NCBI GenBank assembly: GCA_017541325.1
Contig: JAFXZI010000010.1
Location: 1-64,000, forward strand
DNA length: 64,000 nucleotides
DNA from: Bacilli bacterium
GTDB taxonomy: Bacteria; Bacillota_I; Bacilli_A; RF39; UBA660
Direction of reading: 5' to 3'
Numbering within the stretch: position 1 is the first letter of the stretch; every line of letters begins with the position of its first letter. A program made the position numbers and the translations under genes. The notes beneath the pieces are model-generated. The model ran no database searches. It worked only from the letters and a program-made list of their open reading frames with translations, and had not been told where the DNA came from. Shown in pieces: positions 51,830 through 60,824 of this stretch.

Positions 51830-54800
51830 ATGGAATTTAAAGAATTAAGTAAAAAACCAGTAAATGAAGTTGAAAAAGAAATATTAGAAAGTTGGGGTGG
51901 AGTGGAATCTATCTATAATAGACAACAAGAAATACATAAAGATGATGATAAATTCGTTTTCTTTGATGGGCCAGCTACTGCTAATGGTAATCCAGGACTT
52001 CATCACATGGTTGCTAAATTCTTAAAAGATACTTTTTGTAAGTATAAATCAATGAATAATTATAATGTTGTTCGTAAAATTGGTTGGGATACACATGGTT
52101 TGCCAGTAGAAGTACAAGTAGAAAAAGAATTAGGTTTTACTGATAAGACTGATATTGAAAAGTATGGAATAAAAGAATTTAATGAAAAATGCCGTGAATC
52201 TGTTTGGAAAAATGAAAAAGCATTTAGAAATCTTACAGAAGAAATGGGACAATTTATTGAATTAGATGATGCTTATATAACATATAAAAATGATTATATA
52301 GAAACAGAGTGGTGGATATTAAAGAAATACTTTGATGAAGGATTATTCTATGAAGGTGTTAAAATCGTTCCATGGTGTCCTCGTTGTGGTACTGCTCTTG
52401 CATCACATGAAGTAGCTCAAGGTTATGAAGAAGATACTGCAAATACTGTAATCGTTCCATTTAAGAAAAAAGATGAAGATTGTTATTTCTTAGTATGGAC
52501 TACAACTCCTTGGACACTTTTATCTAACGTTGGTATTTGTGTTAATCCAAATGAGGCTTATGTAAAAGTAGAATCTAAAGGATATAAGTTTATTCTTGCA
52601 AAGGCTTTAGCAAGCGCCGTTCTTGGTGATGAATTTAAAGTTTTAGAAGAGTATACTGGTAAAGATTTAGAATATGTTGAATATGAACAATTAATTCCTG
52701 TACTTAAGTCTGATAAAAAAGGTTTCTTTGTTGTATGTGATGACTATGTTACTATGACTGATGGTACTGGTATAGTTCATATTGCTCCTGCATTTGGAGA
52801 AGATGATAACCGTGTATCTAGAAAGTATGATTTACCTTTCTTTAATCCTGTTGGAGAAGATGGATGCTTTACTGAAGGTCCATGGAAAGGTATGCTTATA
52901 TTTGATGCAGATATCGAGGTTATAAAATATTTAAAAGAAAATGATAAATTATTCAAATCTCAAAAGATGAAACATGATTATCCACATTGTTGGAGATGTC
53001 ATTCACCACTTGTTTATTATTCTCGTCCTAGTTATTATCTAGCGGTTACTAAATATCAAGATAAGACAATAGAGGAAAATAAAAAGGTTAATTGGTATCC
53101 ATCATATGTTGGAGAAAAACGTTTTGGAAATTGGCTTGAGAATATGAATGACTGGGCAATATCAAGAAATAGATATTGGGGTACACCACTACCTTTGTGG
53201 AAATGTAGTTGTGGTCATATGGAAATGATTGGATCTCGTGAAGAACTTGCAAGTAAAGCTATAGAGAAATTAGATCCAAAAGATATAGAATTACATAGAC
53301 CATATGTTGATGATATTCATATTAAATGCCCAGAATGTGGAAAAACTATGGAGAGAACTCCAGAAGTAATAGATTGTTGGTTTGATAGTGGTGCTATGCC
53401 ATTTGCTCAATATCATTATCCATTTGAAAATAAAAAAGTTTGGGAAGAACAATTCCCTGCAGACTTTATTTGTGAAGGAATAGATCAAACTCGTGGTTGG
53501 TTCTATAGTTTATTACAAATAAGTGTATTTGTTACAGGAAAGAGTCCATATAAAAATGTTTTAGTTAATGAACTACTTCTTGATAAAAATGGACAAAAAA
53601 TGCACAAATCTAAAGGAAATGCAATTGAACCATTCTCAATTATAAATGAGTATGGTGCTGATACAGTAAGATTCTATTTACCATACGTATCTCCTGTATG
53701 GACACCGCTTAAATTTGATGTAGATGGTCTTAAAGAAGTATTCTCTAAATTCTTTAATCCACTTAAAAATACTTATTCATTCTTTGCAATGTATGCAAAT
53801 ATTGATGGAGTATCTTTAGAAGATTGTAGTACTAACTTTAAAGTAGATTATAAAGATTTAGAAGAAATAGATAAATGGATGTTATCTAAATACAATAAAT
53901 TAGTTAAAAATGTAAAAGAATCATATGATGAGTACGATTTAAATAAAGTTGTTAAATATCTAGCTGCTTTTGTATCAGATGATTTATCTAACTGGTATAT
54001 TCGTCGTAATCGTGATCGTTTCTGGAGCAGTAATTTAGATAATTCTAAAATGAGTGTATATAAAACAACTTATGATGTTTTAGTAGGACTTACTAAATTA
54101 ATCGCACCAATTACACCTTTTATATCTGAAGAAATGTTCCGTAATCTAACTAATAAAGAATCTGTTCATTTAGAAGAGTTCCCAACATATGATAAGAAAC
54201 TTATAAATGAAAAGATTGAAACTAAGATGGATTTAGTAAGAGATTTAATTACATTAGGAAGAAATGTTAGAGAAAATGTTAAGATAAAGGTACGTCAACC
54301 TATAAGTGAAGTAATATTAGATGGAAAAGTAAAAAAGACTTTAGGAAATTTAGTTTCTTTAATAAAAGAAGAATTAAATGTTAAAGAAGTTATTTTTGCT
54401 GATGATGTATCAGAGTACATGAATTTTGAAGTAAAACCTAACTTTAAAGTATGTGGACCAATTCTTGGAAAAGAAATGGGAGAATTCTCAAAACTTCTTG
54501 CTGGTACTTCTAACGAAGACATAACAAAACTTGAAAATAATCAAGAAATAACATTAGGAAAATATACAGTAACTCCTGAAATGGTAGATATTAGAATATC
54601 TTCTAAAGAAGGATTTGATGTTGCTATGGAAAATAATAACTTTATTATTTTAAATACAACTCTTACAGAAGACTTAATTGAAGAAGGTATTGCTCGTGAA
54701 CTTATCAGTAAAGTTCAACAATTAAGAAAGAATAAAGACTTTAATATTGTTGATAAGATTGATATTTTATATGAAGAAAACGAAGAGTTAGAAAAAGTTC

Positions 54801-54925
54801 TATCTAAATTTGAAAAGTTTATTAAAAAAGAAACACTATGTAAAAATTTTGTTAAAGATAAGAATCTTAGTGAAGTATATAATCTTAATGGAATTGAAGT
54901 TAAATTAGATGTAAATAAAAAATAA
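51830..54925 (+). CDS. ileS: Isoleucyl-tRNA synthetase, type 2 with G-x-H-H signature
   Basis: 1031 residues. Charges tRNA-Ile. Core with A-T-A-N-G-N-P-G-L-H-H (signature residues 56-59 read G-L-H-H instead of H-x-G-H), editing domain with W-T-T-T-P-W-T-L near 223, C-x-x-C zinc-type pairs near 184 and 497, W-F-D-S-G near 520 and the second class I motif K-M-H-K-S-K-G-N near 595. Length and the T-A-N-G-x-P-G-x-H-H pattern match the eukaryote-like IleRS2 group rather than Bacillus IleS1 (~921 aa). IleRS2 enzymes usually resist mupirocin, and the altered signature has been tied to very high resistance in some members. AGAAGGG upstream. Confidence 0.95.
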   Translation: MEFKELSKKPVNEVEKEILESWGGVESIYNRQQEIHKDDDKFVFFDGPATANGNPGLHHMVAKFLKDTFCKYKSMNNYNVVRKIGWDTHGLPVEVQVEKELGFTDKTDIEKYGIKEFNEKCRESVWKNEKAFRNLTEEMGQFIELDDAYITYKNDYIETEWWILKKYFDEGLFYEGVKIVPWCPRCGTALASHEVAQGYEEDTANTVIVPFKKKDEDCYFLVWTTTPWTLLSNVGICVNPNEAYVKVESKGYKFILAKALASAVLGDEFKVLEEYTGKDLEYVEYEQLIPVLKSDKKGFFVVCDDYVTMTDGTGIVHIAPAFGEDDNRVSRKYDLPFFNPVGEDGCFTEGPWKGMLIFDADIEVIKYLKENDKLFKSQKMKHDYPHCWRCHSPLVYYSRPSYYLAVTKYQDKTIEENKKVNWYPSYVGEKRFGNWLENMNDWAISRNRYWGTPLPLWKCSCGHMEMIGSREELASKAIEKLDPKDIELHRPYVDDIHIKCPECGKTMERTPEVIDCWFDSGAMPFAQYHYPFENKKVWEEQFPADFICEGIDQTRGWFYSLLQISVFVTGKSPYKNVLVNELLLDKNGQKMHKSKGNAIEPFSIINEYGADTVRFYLPYVSPVWTPLKFDVDGLKEVFSKFFNPLKNTYSFFAMYANIDGVSLEDCSTNFKVDYKDLEEIDKWMLSKYNKLVKNVKESYDEYDLNKVVKYLAAFVSDDLSNWYIRRNRDRFWSSNLDNSKMSVYKTTYDVLVGLTKLIAPITPFISEEMFRNLTNKESVHLEEFPTYDKKLINEKIETKMDLVRDLITLGRNVRENVKIKVRQPISEVILDGKVKKTLGNLVSLIKEELNVKEVIFADDVSEYMNFEVKPNFKVCGPILGKEMGEFSKLLAGTSNEDITKLENNQEITLGKYTVTPEMVDIRISSKEGFDVAMENNNFIILNTTLTEDLIEEGIARELISKVQQLRKNKDFNIVDKIDILYEENEELEKVLSKFEKFIKKETLCKNFVKDKNLSEVYNLNGIEVKLDVNKK

Positions 54926-54950
54926 GGTCTTAAAATAAGACCTTTTTTTT
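54924..54950 (+). terminator. Terminator after ileS
   Basis: Nine-bp stem (54924-54932 with 54936-54944), 3-nt loop, long T run. Confidence 0.85.
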
Positions 54951-54989
54951 CATATATATGATATACTTGAAATGTTTAGGAGTGATATT

Positions 54990-55679
54990 ATGGAATATCG
55001 TATAAAAGGAGATAATCTACCTGTATTAATATGTAAATTAAATAAAGATGAATCACTAAAAACTGAAAGTGGCGCTATGATATGGATGTCTTCTAATATA
55101 AAGATGAACACAGTAGCTGGAAATGTTAAAAAGATGTTTGGTCGTATGATCACTGGAGAAGCTGCTTTTCAAAATAAATATACAGCATTAGAAGATGGTG
55201 CTGAAATAGCGTTTGGTTCATGTTTTCCTGGTAGTATTATGCCTTTTGAAATTGATGAAGATCACCCAATAATTGTTCAAAAAAGAGGTTTTCTTGCTGG
55301 AACAACAGGAATTGATTTATCTATTTTTGTTAATAAAAAAGTAGGATCTGGATTATTTGGCGGAGAAGGATTTGTAATGCAAAAAATAAGTGGTAAAGGA
55401 CTTGCTTTTGTAGAAATAGATGGTTCTGCTTGTACTTATGACCTTAAAGAAGATGAAAAATTAGTAGTTAACTCTGGATATTTGGCTGTTGTTAGCTCAA
55501 CTTGTAAGCTTGATATTCAATTAATAAAGGGAGTTAAGAATGTTTTATTTGGTGGAGAAGGATTATTCTTTGCAACTGTAACAGGACCAGGAAGAGTTAT
55601 ACTTCAAACGATGCCAATCTCTTCACTTGCAGATTCGGTATATCAATATTTACCAAAAGAAGAACCAAAAGGTGAATAA
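54990..55679 (+). CDS. AIM24/TIGR00266-family protein
   Basis: 229 residues from ATG 54990 behind TTAGGAGTGAT; an earlier ATG at 54972 lacks a site. All-beta protein, with the family's E-S-G-A-M-I-W-M near residue 27, G-S-C-F-P-G-S-I near 72, F-G-G-E-G-F near 123 and F-F-A-T-V-T-G-P-G near 205. TIGR00266 proteins are widespread in bacteria with uncertain role. Isolated gene with its own terminator. Confidence 0.85.
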   Translation: MEYRIKGDNLPVLICKLNKDESLKTESGAMIWMSSNIKMNTVAGNVKKMFGRMITGEAAFQNKYTALEDGAEIAFGSCFPGSIMPFEIDEDHPIIVQKRGFLAGTTGIDLSIFVNKKVGSGLFGGEGFVMQKISGKGLAFVEIDGSACTYDLKEDEKLVVNSGYLAVVSSTCKLDIQLIKGVKNVLFGGEGLFFATVTGPGRVILQTMPISSLADSVYQYLPKEEPKGE

Positions 55680-55692
55680 TCACCTTTTTTTT
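55667..55692 (+). terminator. Rho-independent terminator
   Basis: Nine-bp stem (55667-55675 with 55680-55688), 4-nt loop, T run, overlapping the end of the gene. Confidence 0.8.
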
Positions 55693-55734
55693 ATTAAAAA
55701 GTATGTTTATAATATAGTTAAAGGAGGGAAGAGT

Positions 55735-57036
55735 ATGTCTTATAACATTTTACCTGCGGATACTTATGTAGTTATTAACAAGACTATTATTACTGAAGTT
55801 GATCGTAGAATTATTACGACTTTATATCAACCTATTATTGGATCAAATGCTACTTCCCTATATTTTACTTTAGTGGATGATTTAAATAGAAATGAAATAA
55901 TGTCTAAACAAGAAACTCATCATCATTTAATATCTACAATGCAAATAAAAATGGAAAATTTTGTAATAGCTAGAGAAAAATTAGAAGCTGTTGGATTATT
56001 AAAAACTTATTTAAAAAAAGATGATAATATAAATAATTATGTTTATGTATTATATTCTCCTATGTCAGTAGATGATTTTGTTAATCATCCTATTCTAAAT
56101 GTAGTTTTATATAATAATGTTGGAAAAAATGAATATAATAAAATAATTAATTACTATAAAATGCCAAAAATTAGTTTTAAAGAATATGAAGATATTACAA
56201 GTAACTTTAATAGTGTTTTTGGAAGTGTTAGTGGTAGTATCAATGTCATTTCTGATGATATAGTTAATAAAAATGTAGAAGGGATAAAAATAGATAGTGT
56301 AATAGATTTTAATATGTTAATATCTAGTATTCCAACTAAAATGGTTTCAGAAAGATGCTTTAATGATGAAGTTAAAGAATTAATTAATTCGCTTGCCTAT
56401 GTATATAAAATAGATGATTTAAATATGCAAATGTTAGTACGTGATTGTATAAATGAAAAAGGTTTAATTGATAAAAATGAATTAAGACTAAAATGCCGTA
56501 AGTATTATCAATTTGAAAATGGTGGATCACTTCCAACTCTTGTTTATACAAAGCAACCTGATTATTTAAAGAAACCTTTAGGAGATATGTCTAATAAAGC
56601 AAAACTAATATATACTTTTGAAAATATTACTCCATATGATTATTTAAAAAGTAAATATAATCATGGAGAACCTAGTGCTAGAGAATTAAAAATAATAGAA
56701 GATTTAATTGTTGATTATAAAATGCCACCAGGAGTTGTTAATGTACTTATTTCTTATGTTTTAAAAGTAAATAATCAAAAATTTACTAAGAGTTATGTTG
56801 ATACAGTTGCTTCTCAATGGTCTAGACTTAAGATTGAAACTGTGGAAGAAGCAATGGAAGTAGCTCAAAAAGAACATAATAAGATTAAAAAATTAACAAA
56901 TAAAAATAGTACTAGTAGTAAACCTACTAAAGATAGTGGTACTCTTCCAGATTGGTTTGATAAAAATTTAGATGCAAAAGAGATGACTCCTGAAGAACAA
57001 AAGGAAATAGATAAGTGGTTTAAAGAGTTTAATTAG
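55735..57036 (+). CDS. dnaB: Replication initiation and membrane attachment protein DnaB (DnaD-type)
   Basis: 433 residues from ATG 55735 with AAAGGAGGG. N-terminal winged-helix region with 'ITEVDRRIITTLYQPIIGSNA' matching Bacillus DnaB, and a C-terminal DnaD-like domain (~330-400) with Y-K-M-P-P-G-V-V-N-V-L-I-S-Y-V. In Bacilli this protein helps load the replicative helicase at the origin, with DnaD and DnaI; it is not the helicase called DnaB in E. coli. dnaI, which often follows, is not next to it here; the serS T-box is. Confidence 0.87.
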   Translation: MSYNILPADTYVVINKTIITEVDRRIITTLYQPIIGSNATSLYFTLVDDLNRNEIMSKQETHHHLISTMQIKMENFVIAREKLEAVGLLKTYLKKDDNINNYVYVLYSPMSVDDFVNHPILNVVLYNNVGKNEYNKIINYYKMPKISFKEYEDITSNFNSVFGSVSGSINVISDDIVNKNVEGIKIDSVIDFNMLISSIPTKMVSERCFNDEVKELINSLAYVYKIDDLNMQMLVRDCINEKGLIDKNELRLKCRKYYQFENGGSLPTLVYTKQPDYLKKPLGDMSNKAKLIYTFENITPYDYLKSKYNHGEPSARELKIIEDLIVDYKMPPGVVNVLISYVLKVNNQKFTKSYVDTVASQWSRLKIETVEEAMEVAQKEHNKIKKLTNKNSTSSKPTKDSGTLPDWFDKNLDAKEMTPEEQKEIDKWFKEFN

Positions 57037-57262
57037 TTTACAAAAATAAAATAATATGTTAGTATTAGTCTTGAAATCGGTGATTGAGATAAGTATATAA
57101 AACTTAATATTTAGAGAGTTTGTGGTTGGTGAAAACAAATTATTAATTTTATAGAAATCTACTCATGAGAGGAATTAATAGTTCCCGGGGAAACTCGTTA
57201 TTTAATTAAGTTAACAAAGGATGGTACCGTCTTAAGACTCCTTAAGATACCATTCTTTTTTT
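57037..57262 (+). promoter_or_regulatory. T-box riboswitch of the DUF1653-serS operon
   Basis: Promoter TTTACA 57037, 17-nt spacer, TAGTAT 57060 (weak), RNA start near 57072. Stem I has the AGAGAG bulge and GTGGTTGGTGAAAACAA (57122). A TCT codon (Ser) at 57158 lies in the specifier loop by my manual fold; confidence in the exact codon is moderate. T-box AAAGGATGGTACCG at 57216 competes with a terminator arm (TACCATT, 57247) followed by seven T (57256-57262). Uncharged tRNA-Ser should promote readthrough. Confidence 0.88.
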
Positions 57263-57278
57263 GATTTTAGGAGGATTT

Positions 57279-57521
57279 ATGAGAGAGGTAAAAATAAATA
57301 GCTTATATAAACATTTTAAAGGACATACATATAAAGTTATCGCTATTGGTTTTAACTCGGAAACTTATGATGAAAAAAATCCTTTAAAATCGAAAATGGT
57401 AGTTTATCAAAATATAGATACTAATGAGACATGGATAAGACCGTATGATGTATTTGTATCGGAAGTTGATCATGATAAATACCCTGATATTAAACAAAAA
57501 TATAGATTTGAAGAAATATAG
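57279..57521 (+). CDS. DUF1653 protein in the serS operon
   Basis: 80 residues from ATG 57279 with AGGAGG. Matches DUF1653: Y-K-H-F-K-G-H-T-Y-K-V-I-A-I near the start, M-V-V-Y-Q-N, W-I-R-P-Y-D-V-F and V..D-H-D-K-Y-P near the end. Function unknown. It lies between the T-box terminator and serS (15 nt), so it is under seryl-tRNA control. Confidence 0.82.
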   Translation: MREVKINSLYKHFKGHTYKVIAIGFNSETYDEKNPLKSKMVVYQNIDTNETWIRPYDVFVSEVDHDKYPDIKQKYRFEEI

Positions 57522-57536
57522 AAAGAAGGAAATAAT

Positions 57537-58817
57537 ATGATAGATATTAAATTAATAAGAGAAAACAAAGATTTAGTAAAAGAAAATATTAAGAAAAAAT
57601 TTCAAGATGAAAAGTTACCATTAGTAGATGAAGTTTATGATATGGATAAAGAGGTACGTGAAGTACAAACTAAAGCAGATAATCTAAAAGCTGATAAGAA
57701 TAAGATGTCTTCTGAAATAGGTGCTTTAATGAGAGATGGAAAAAAAGAAGAAGCAGAAGATGTTAAGAAAAAAATTGCTGAAATGGGTAATGAGATTGCT
57801 GAACTTGAAGTAAAAAAAGAAGAACTTGATGCATCTATTAGAGAACGTATGTTAGTAATTCCAAATATTATTGCAGATTCTGTACCAATTGGAAAAGATG
57901 ATACTGAAAATGTAGAATTAGAACGTTTTGGAGAAGCAGTAGTTCCTTCATATGAAATCCCATATCATGCTGATATTATTGAAAGCTTAGGTGGAATGGA
58001 TAAAGATGCTGCAGGAAGAACTAGTGGACAAGGTTTCTATTATCTTCTTGGAGATGTTGCAAGACTTCATGAAGCTATGATTGCTTATGGAAGAGACTAT
58101 ATGATTGATCATGGATTTACTTATGCAATACCTCCATTTATGATTCATGCAGATGTAGTTACTGGAGTTATGTCTTTTCCTGAAATGGAAGCAATGATGT
58201 ATAAAATAGAGAATGAAGATTTATACTTAATTGGTACTTCTGAACATTCTATGATTGGTAGATTTAAAGATCAAATTCTTGATAAATTACCAATTACTAT
58301 GACATCATATTCTCCTTGCTTTAGAAAAGAAGGTGGAAGTCATGGCCTTGAAGAAAGAGGATTATATAGAGTCCATCAATTTGAAAAGCAAGAAATGATA
58401 GTTGTTTGTGAACCAGAAGATTCTATGGATTGGTATGAAAAAATGTGGAGATTTACAGTTGAAATATTTAGAAATATGAACATCCCTGTAAGACAACTTG
58501 AATGTTGTAGTGGAGATTTAGCTGATTTAAAAGTTAAATCATGTGATGTTGAAGCATGGTCTCCTCGTCAACAAAAATATTTTGAAGTAGCTTCATGTTC
58601 AAATTTAGGAGATGCTCAAGCAAGACGTCTTGGTATTCGTAAAAAAGGTGAAAAAGGAACTTATTACTTACATACTTTAAATAATACCGTAGTAGCAACT
58701 CCTCGTGGATTAATTGCTTTAATTGAAAATAATTATAATGCTGATGGAAGCGTAACAATTCCTGAAGTATTAAGACCATATATGGGCGGAAAGGAAATAA
58801 TTGAACCTATTAAATAA
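57537..58817 (+). CDS. serS: Seryl-tRNA synthetase
   Basis: 426 residues. N-terminal coiled-coil arm (~residues 28-105) and class II core. Motif 2 F-R-K-E-G-G-S-H-G..R-G-L-Y-R-V-H-Q-F and motif 3-like H-T-L-N-N-T-V-V-A-T-P-R-G-L differ from Bacillus SerS (H-T-L-N-G-S-G-L-A-V-G-R) and fit a variant found in part of the Firmicutes and other groups. Also L-E-C-C-S-G-D-L-A-D near 320. Charges tRNA-Ser (and tRNA-Sec if present). Terminator follows. Confidence 0.95.
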   Translation: MIDIKLIRENKDLVKENIKKKFQDEKLPLVDEVYDMDKEVREVQTKADNLKADKNKMSSEIGALMRDGKKEEAEDVKKKIAEMGNEIAELEVKKEELDASIRERMLVIPNIIADSVPIGKDDTENVELERFGEAVVPSYEIPYHADIIESLGGMDKDAAGRTSGQGFYYLLGDVARLHEAMIAYGRDYMIDHGFTYAIPPFMIHADVVTGVMSFPEMEAMMYKIENEDLYLIGTSEHSMIGRFKDQILDKLPITMTSYSPCFRKEGGSHGLEERGLYRVHQFEKQEMIVVCEPEDSMDWYEKMWRFTVEIFRNMNIPVRQLECCSGDLADLKVKSCDVEAWSPRQQKYFEVASCSNLGDAQARRLGIRKKGEKGTYYLHTLNNTVVATPRGLIALIENNYNADGSVTIPEVLRPYMGGKEIIEPIK

Positions 58818-58821
58818 GAAT

Positions 58822-58852
58822 AAGAATGATATTTAAAATATCATTCTTTTTT
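58822..58852 (+). terminator. Terminator after serS
   Basis: Twelve-bp stem (58822-58833 with 58837-58848), 3-nt loop, T run. Confidence 0.85.
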
Positions 58853-58875
58853 GATAAAATGAAATAGGTGATACT

Positions 58876-59448
58876 ATGAAAAAAATTAATATCATTTTAT
58901 TAATAGTTATTCTTGCTTTAGTAGTTGGATTAATTCTTTTATTAAAAAACTCAAAAATTGAAGAAAAACCAACTAAAACAAAAAAAGAAGAAATTAATTA
59001 TATAGACTATACTAGTTATGATAAAAACTTTAGTATTAGAACATCTAAAGATTGGAAATTAGTTGATAACAGAAAATTATTAAATAAAGATGCTAATTTA
59101 GAATTATATAATGAAAAATTAAATGCTTATTTTTTACTTGTAGTTAATAATAAAATTGATTATAAGAAAAATTTTAATAATTATAAAGCGGAAGTTTTTA
59201 AACAAAAAATAGAACAATATAATATAAAGATTAAAGAATTTAAAAAAGTAAATGTTAATAATTATAATTGGGAATATATTGAATTTAATTATACTAATGA
59301 AAATGCTATAAATACTTATATTAGATCTTATGCAATAGAAACTAAAAATTATTATGGTCAAATATTAGTTTGGACTATTGCTAGTAATCAAAATGAAGCA
59401 ACAAATGAATTTGATAATATAATTAGTAAATTTAAAGAAATAGAATAA
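58876..59448 (+). CDS. Membrane-anchored protein of unknown function
   Basis: 190 residues. N-terminal helix (~5-23), charged linker, then a beta-rich outer domain of ~140 residues with 'FSIRTSKDWKLVDN' and 'NYNWEYIEFNYTNEN', a layout like PsbP/DUF1795-type domains (S-x-x-x-P-x-x-W..), not proven. No Cys. AATAGGTGATACT before ATG. Confidence 0.65.
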   Translation: MKKINIILLIVILALVVGLILLLKNSKIEEKPTKTKKEEINYIDYTSYDKNFSIRTSKDWKLVDNRKLLNKDANLELYNEKLNAYFLLVVNNKIDYKKNFNNYKAEVFKQKIEQYNIKIKEFKKVNVNNYNWEYIEFNYTNENAINTYIRSYAIETKNYYGQILVWTIASNQNEATNEFDNIISKFKEIE

Positions 59449-59475
59449 AATGATATAATCTTAGTAGGAGGAAAT

Positions 59476-60423
59476 ATGGAACGTATAAAAGTATTCTTGA
59501 GTTATATAATAACTATTGTTTTTACAGTAGAATTAACATATATTGTTTTAAATAGCTTTGTTTATAGTTCTATTAATTATAAAAATATAAATAAGTCTCT
59601 AATGAAAAACAGAATAGAGTATCTTTCTGTAGGAAAAGCAACTATTCGAGATGAATTATATAATTATTTAGATTTAGATGATTTAATAAATGACTATGTT
59701 GCTAATAAAACTATGTATGAATTTGGTATGACTAATGTAGATCCTAAACTAGATAAAAAAATAATTAATAAAAAAGTTAAGAATGGTTTAGATAATTATA
59801 TGGATTATCGTATATCTCAACTAGAAGGTGAGTTAACAGGACTTCTTGATAAAACCGGAGTTAATAAAGAAATAAAAGATAGAGTAATAGAAGAGTTATC
59901 AAAAAAATATGATATAGATTATGAAAATGAAGAAATCGTAAAAGATAAAGATATAAATAAAGTATATGAAAAGATAGATGATACTGTTAAAAAATATAAA
60001 CCATATCTAAATGCTATTAAACTATTAACAAATAAAGAGTATAAAAGAATTGCAATTATTGTAGCAATTGTATCATTACTATTACTTGCAATTATAAACT
60101 TTAATATTATAGCAGTATTTGCTTATGTAATAGTACCTATAATAATAAATCTAATAATATTAATAATTATTGCATTAACTTCATGTAATATAAGGTTTAC
60201 TGGAGTAGATTATGCAAATATTCTAAATGATGTTATGAGACAATTGTTTAGTACTTCAATAGAGTACATAATTATTTTAGCAATAGCATTATTTGTAGAT
60301 ATAATTGTTTATTTTATTATTAAGAATATTAATATTGTAAAATCTCATAAAAAAGGAAAAGCTACTTTAGATACACTTTTTGATGATTATGATAAGGATA
60401 AAAACAATGAAACTAATAAGTAA
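59476..60423 (+). CDS. Membrane protein with central outer domain
   Basis: 315 residues: helix at ~7-27, a ~150-residue charged, helical middle part, then helices at ~192-215, 218-240 and ~260-285 and a charged tail. No family recognised. GTAGGAGG before ATG; overlaps the next gene by 17 nt. Confidence 0.65.
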   Translation: MERIKVFLSYIITIVFTVELTYIVLNSFVYSSINYKNINKSLMKNRIEYLSVGKATIRDELYNYLDLDDLINDYVANKTMYEFGMTNVDPKLDKKIINKKVKNGLDNYMDYRISQLEGELTGLLDKTGVNKEIKDRVIEELSKKYDIDYENEEIVKDKDINKVYEKIDDTVKKYKPYLNAIKLLTNKEYKRIAIIVAIVSLLLLAIINFNIIAVFAYVIVPIIINLIILIIIALTSCNIRFTGVDYANILNDVMRQLFSTSIEYIIILAIALFVDIIVYFIIKNINIVKSHKKGKATLDTLFDDYDKDKNNETNK

Positions 60424-60823
60424 TGATTTAAAAGAAATAGGTATTCTTCTAAATAAATTAAGAGTTGATTCTTATATTGATATTTATAAAGAAACAGAAT
60501 TTTTATCAACAGGTTATTTACTCGATAAAGATCTTAATTTATATAAGTATACTGATAGTTTAAAATTTAATGAAGATACTCATAATTTTGGACATTTTAT
60601 AGAATTATTTAAAAATTCTAGAAAATTGGATTATAATATTGTTAAGACCCATTTATTAGAAGAATTAAATATACTTGAAAAAGAGTATGAAGATGATAGA
60701 ACATCGGAATTAAATACAATAGAATTAATAAAAATAGATTCTAGTGAATGTGAATTTAATAATAGTACTTTGTTTGAAATAATAGAGAACAAATTATTAG
60801 AGTTATCAGAAAGTGAGAGATAA
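60407..60823 (+). CDS. Small acidic cytoplasmic protein
   Basis: 138 residues from ATG 60407, inside the previous gene. Acidic, mostly helical in prediction, no motif recognised. Lies between a membrane protein and a glycosyltransferase, overlapping the former and 1 nt before the latter, so one operon. Confidence 0.55.
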   Translation: MKLISNDLKEIGILLNKLRVDSYIDIYKETEFLSTGYLLDKDLNLYKYTDSLKFNEDTHNFGHFIELFKNSRKLDYNIVKTHLLEELNILEKEYEDDRTSELNTIELIKIDSSECEFNNSTLFEIIENKLLELSESER

Positions 60824-60824
60824 G

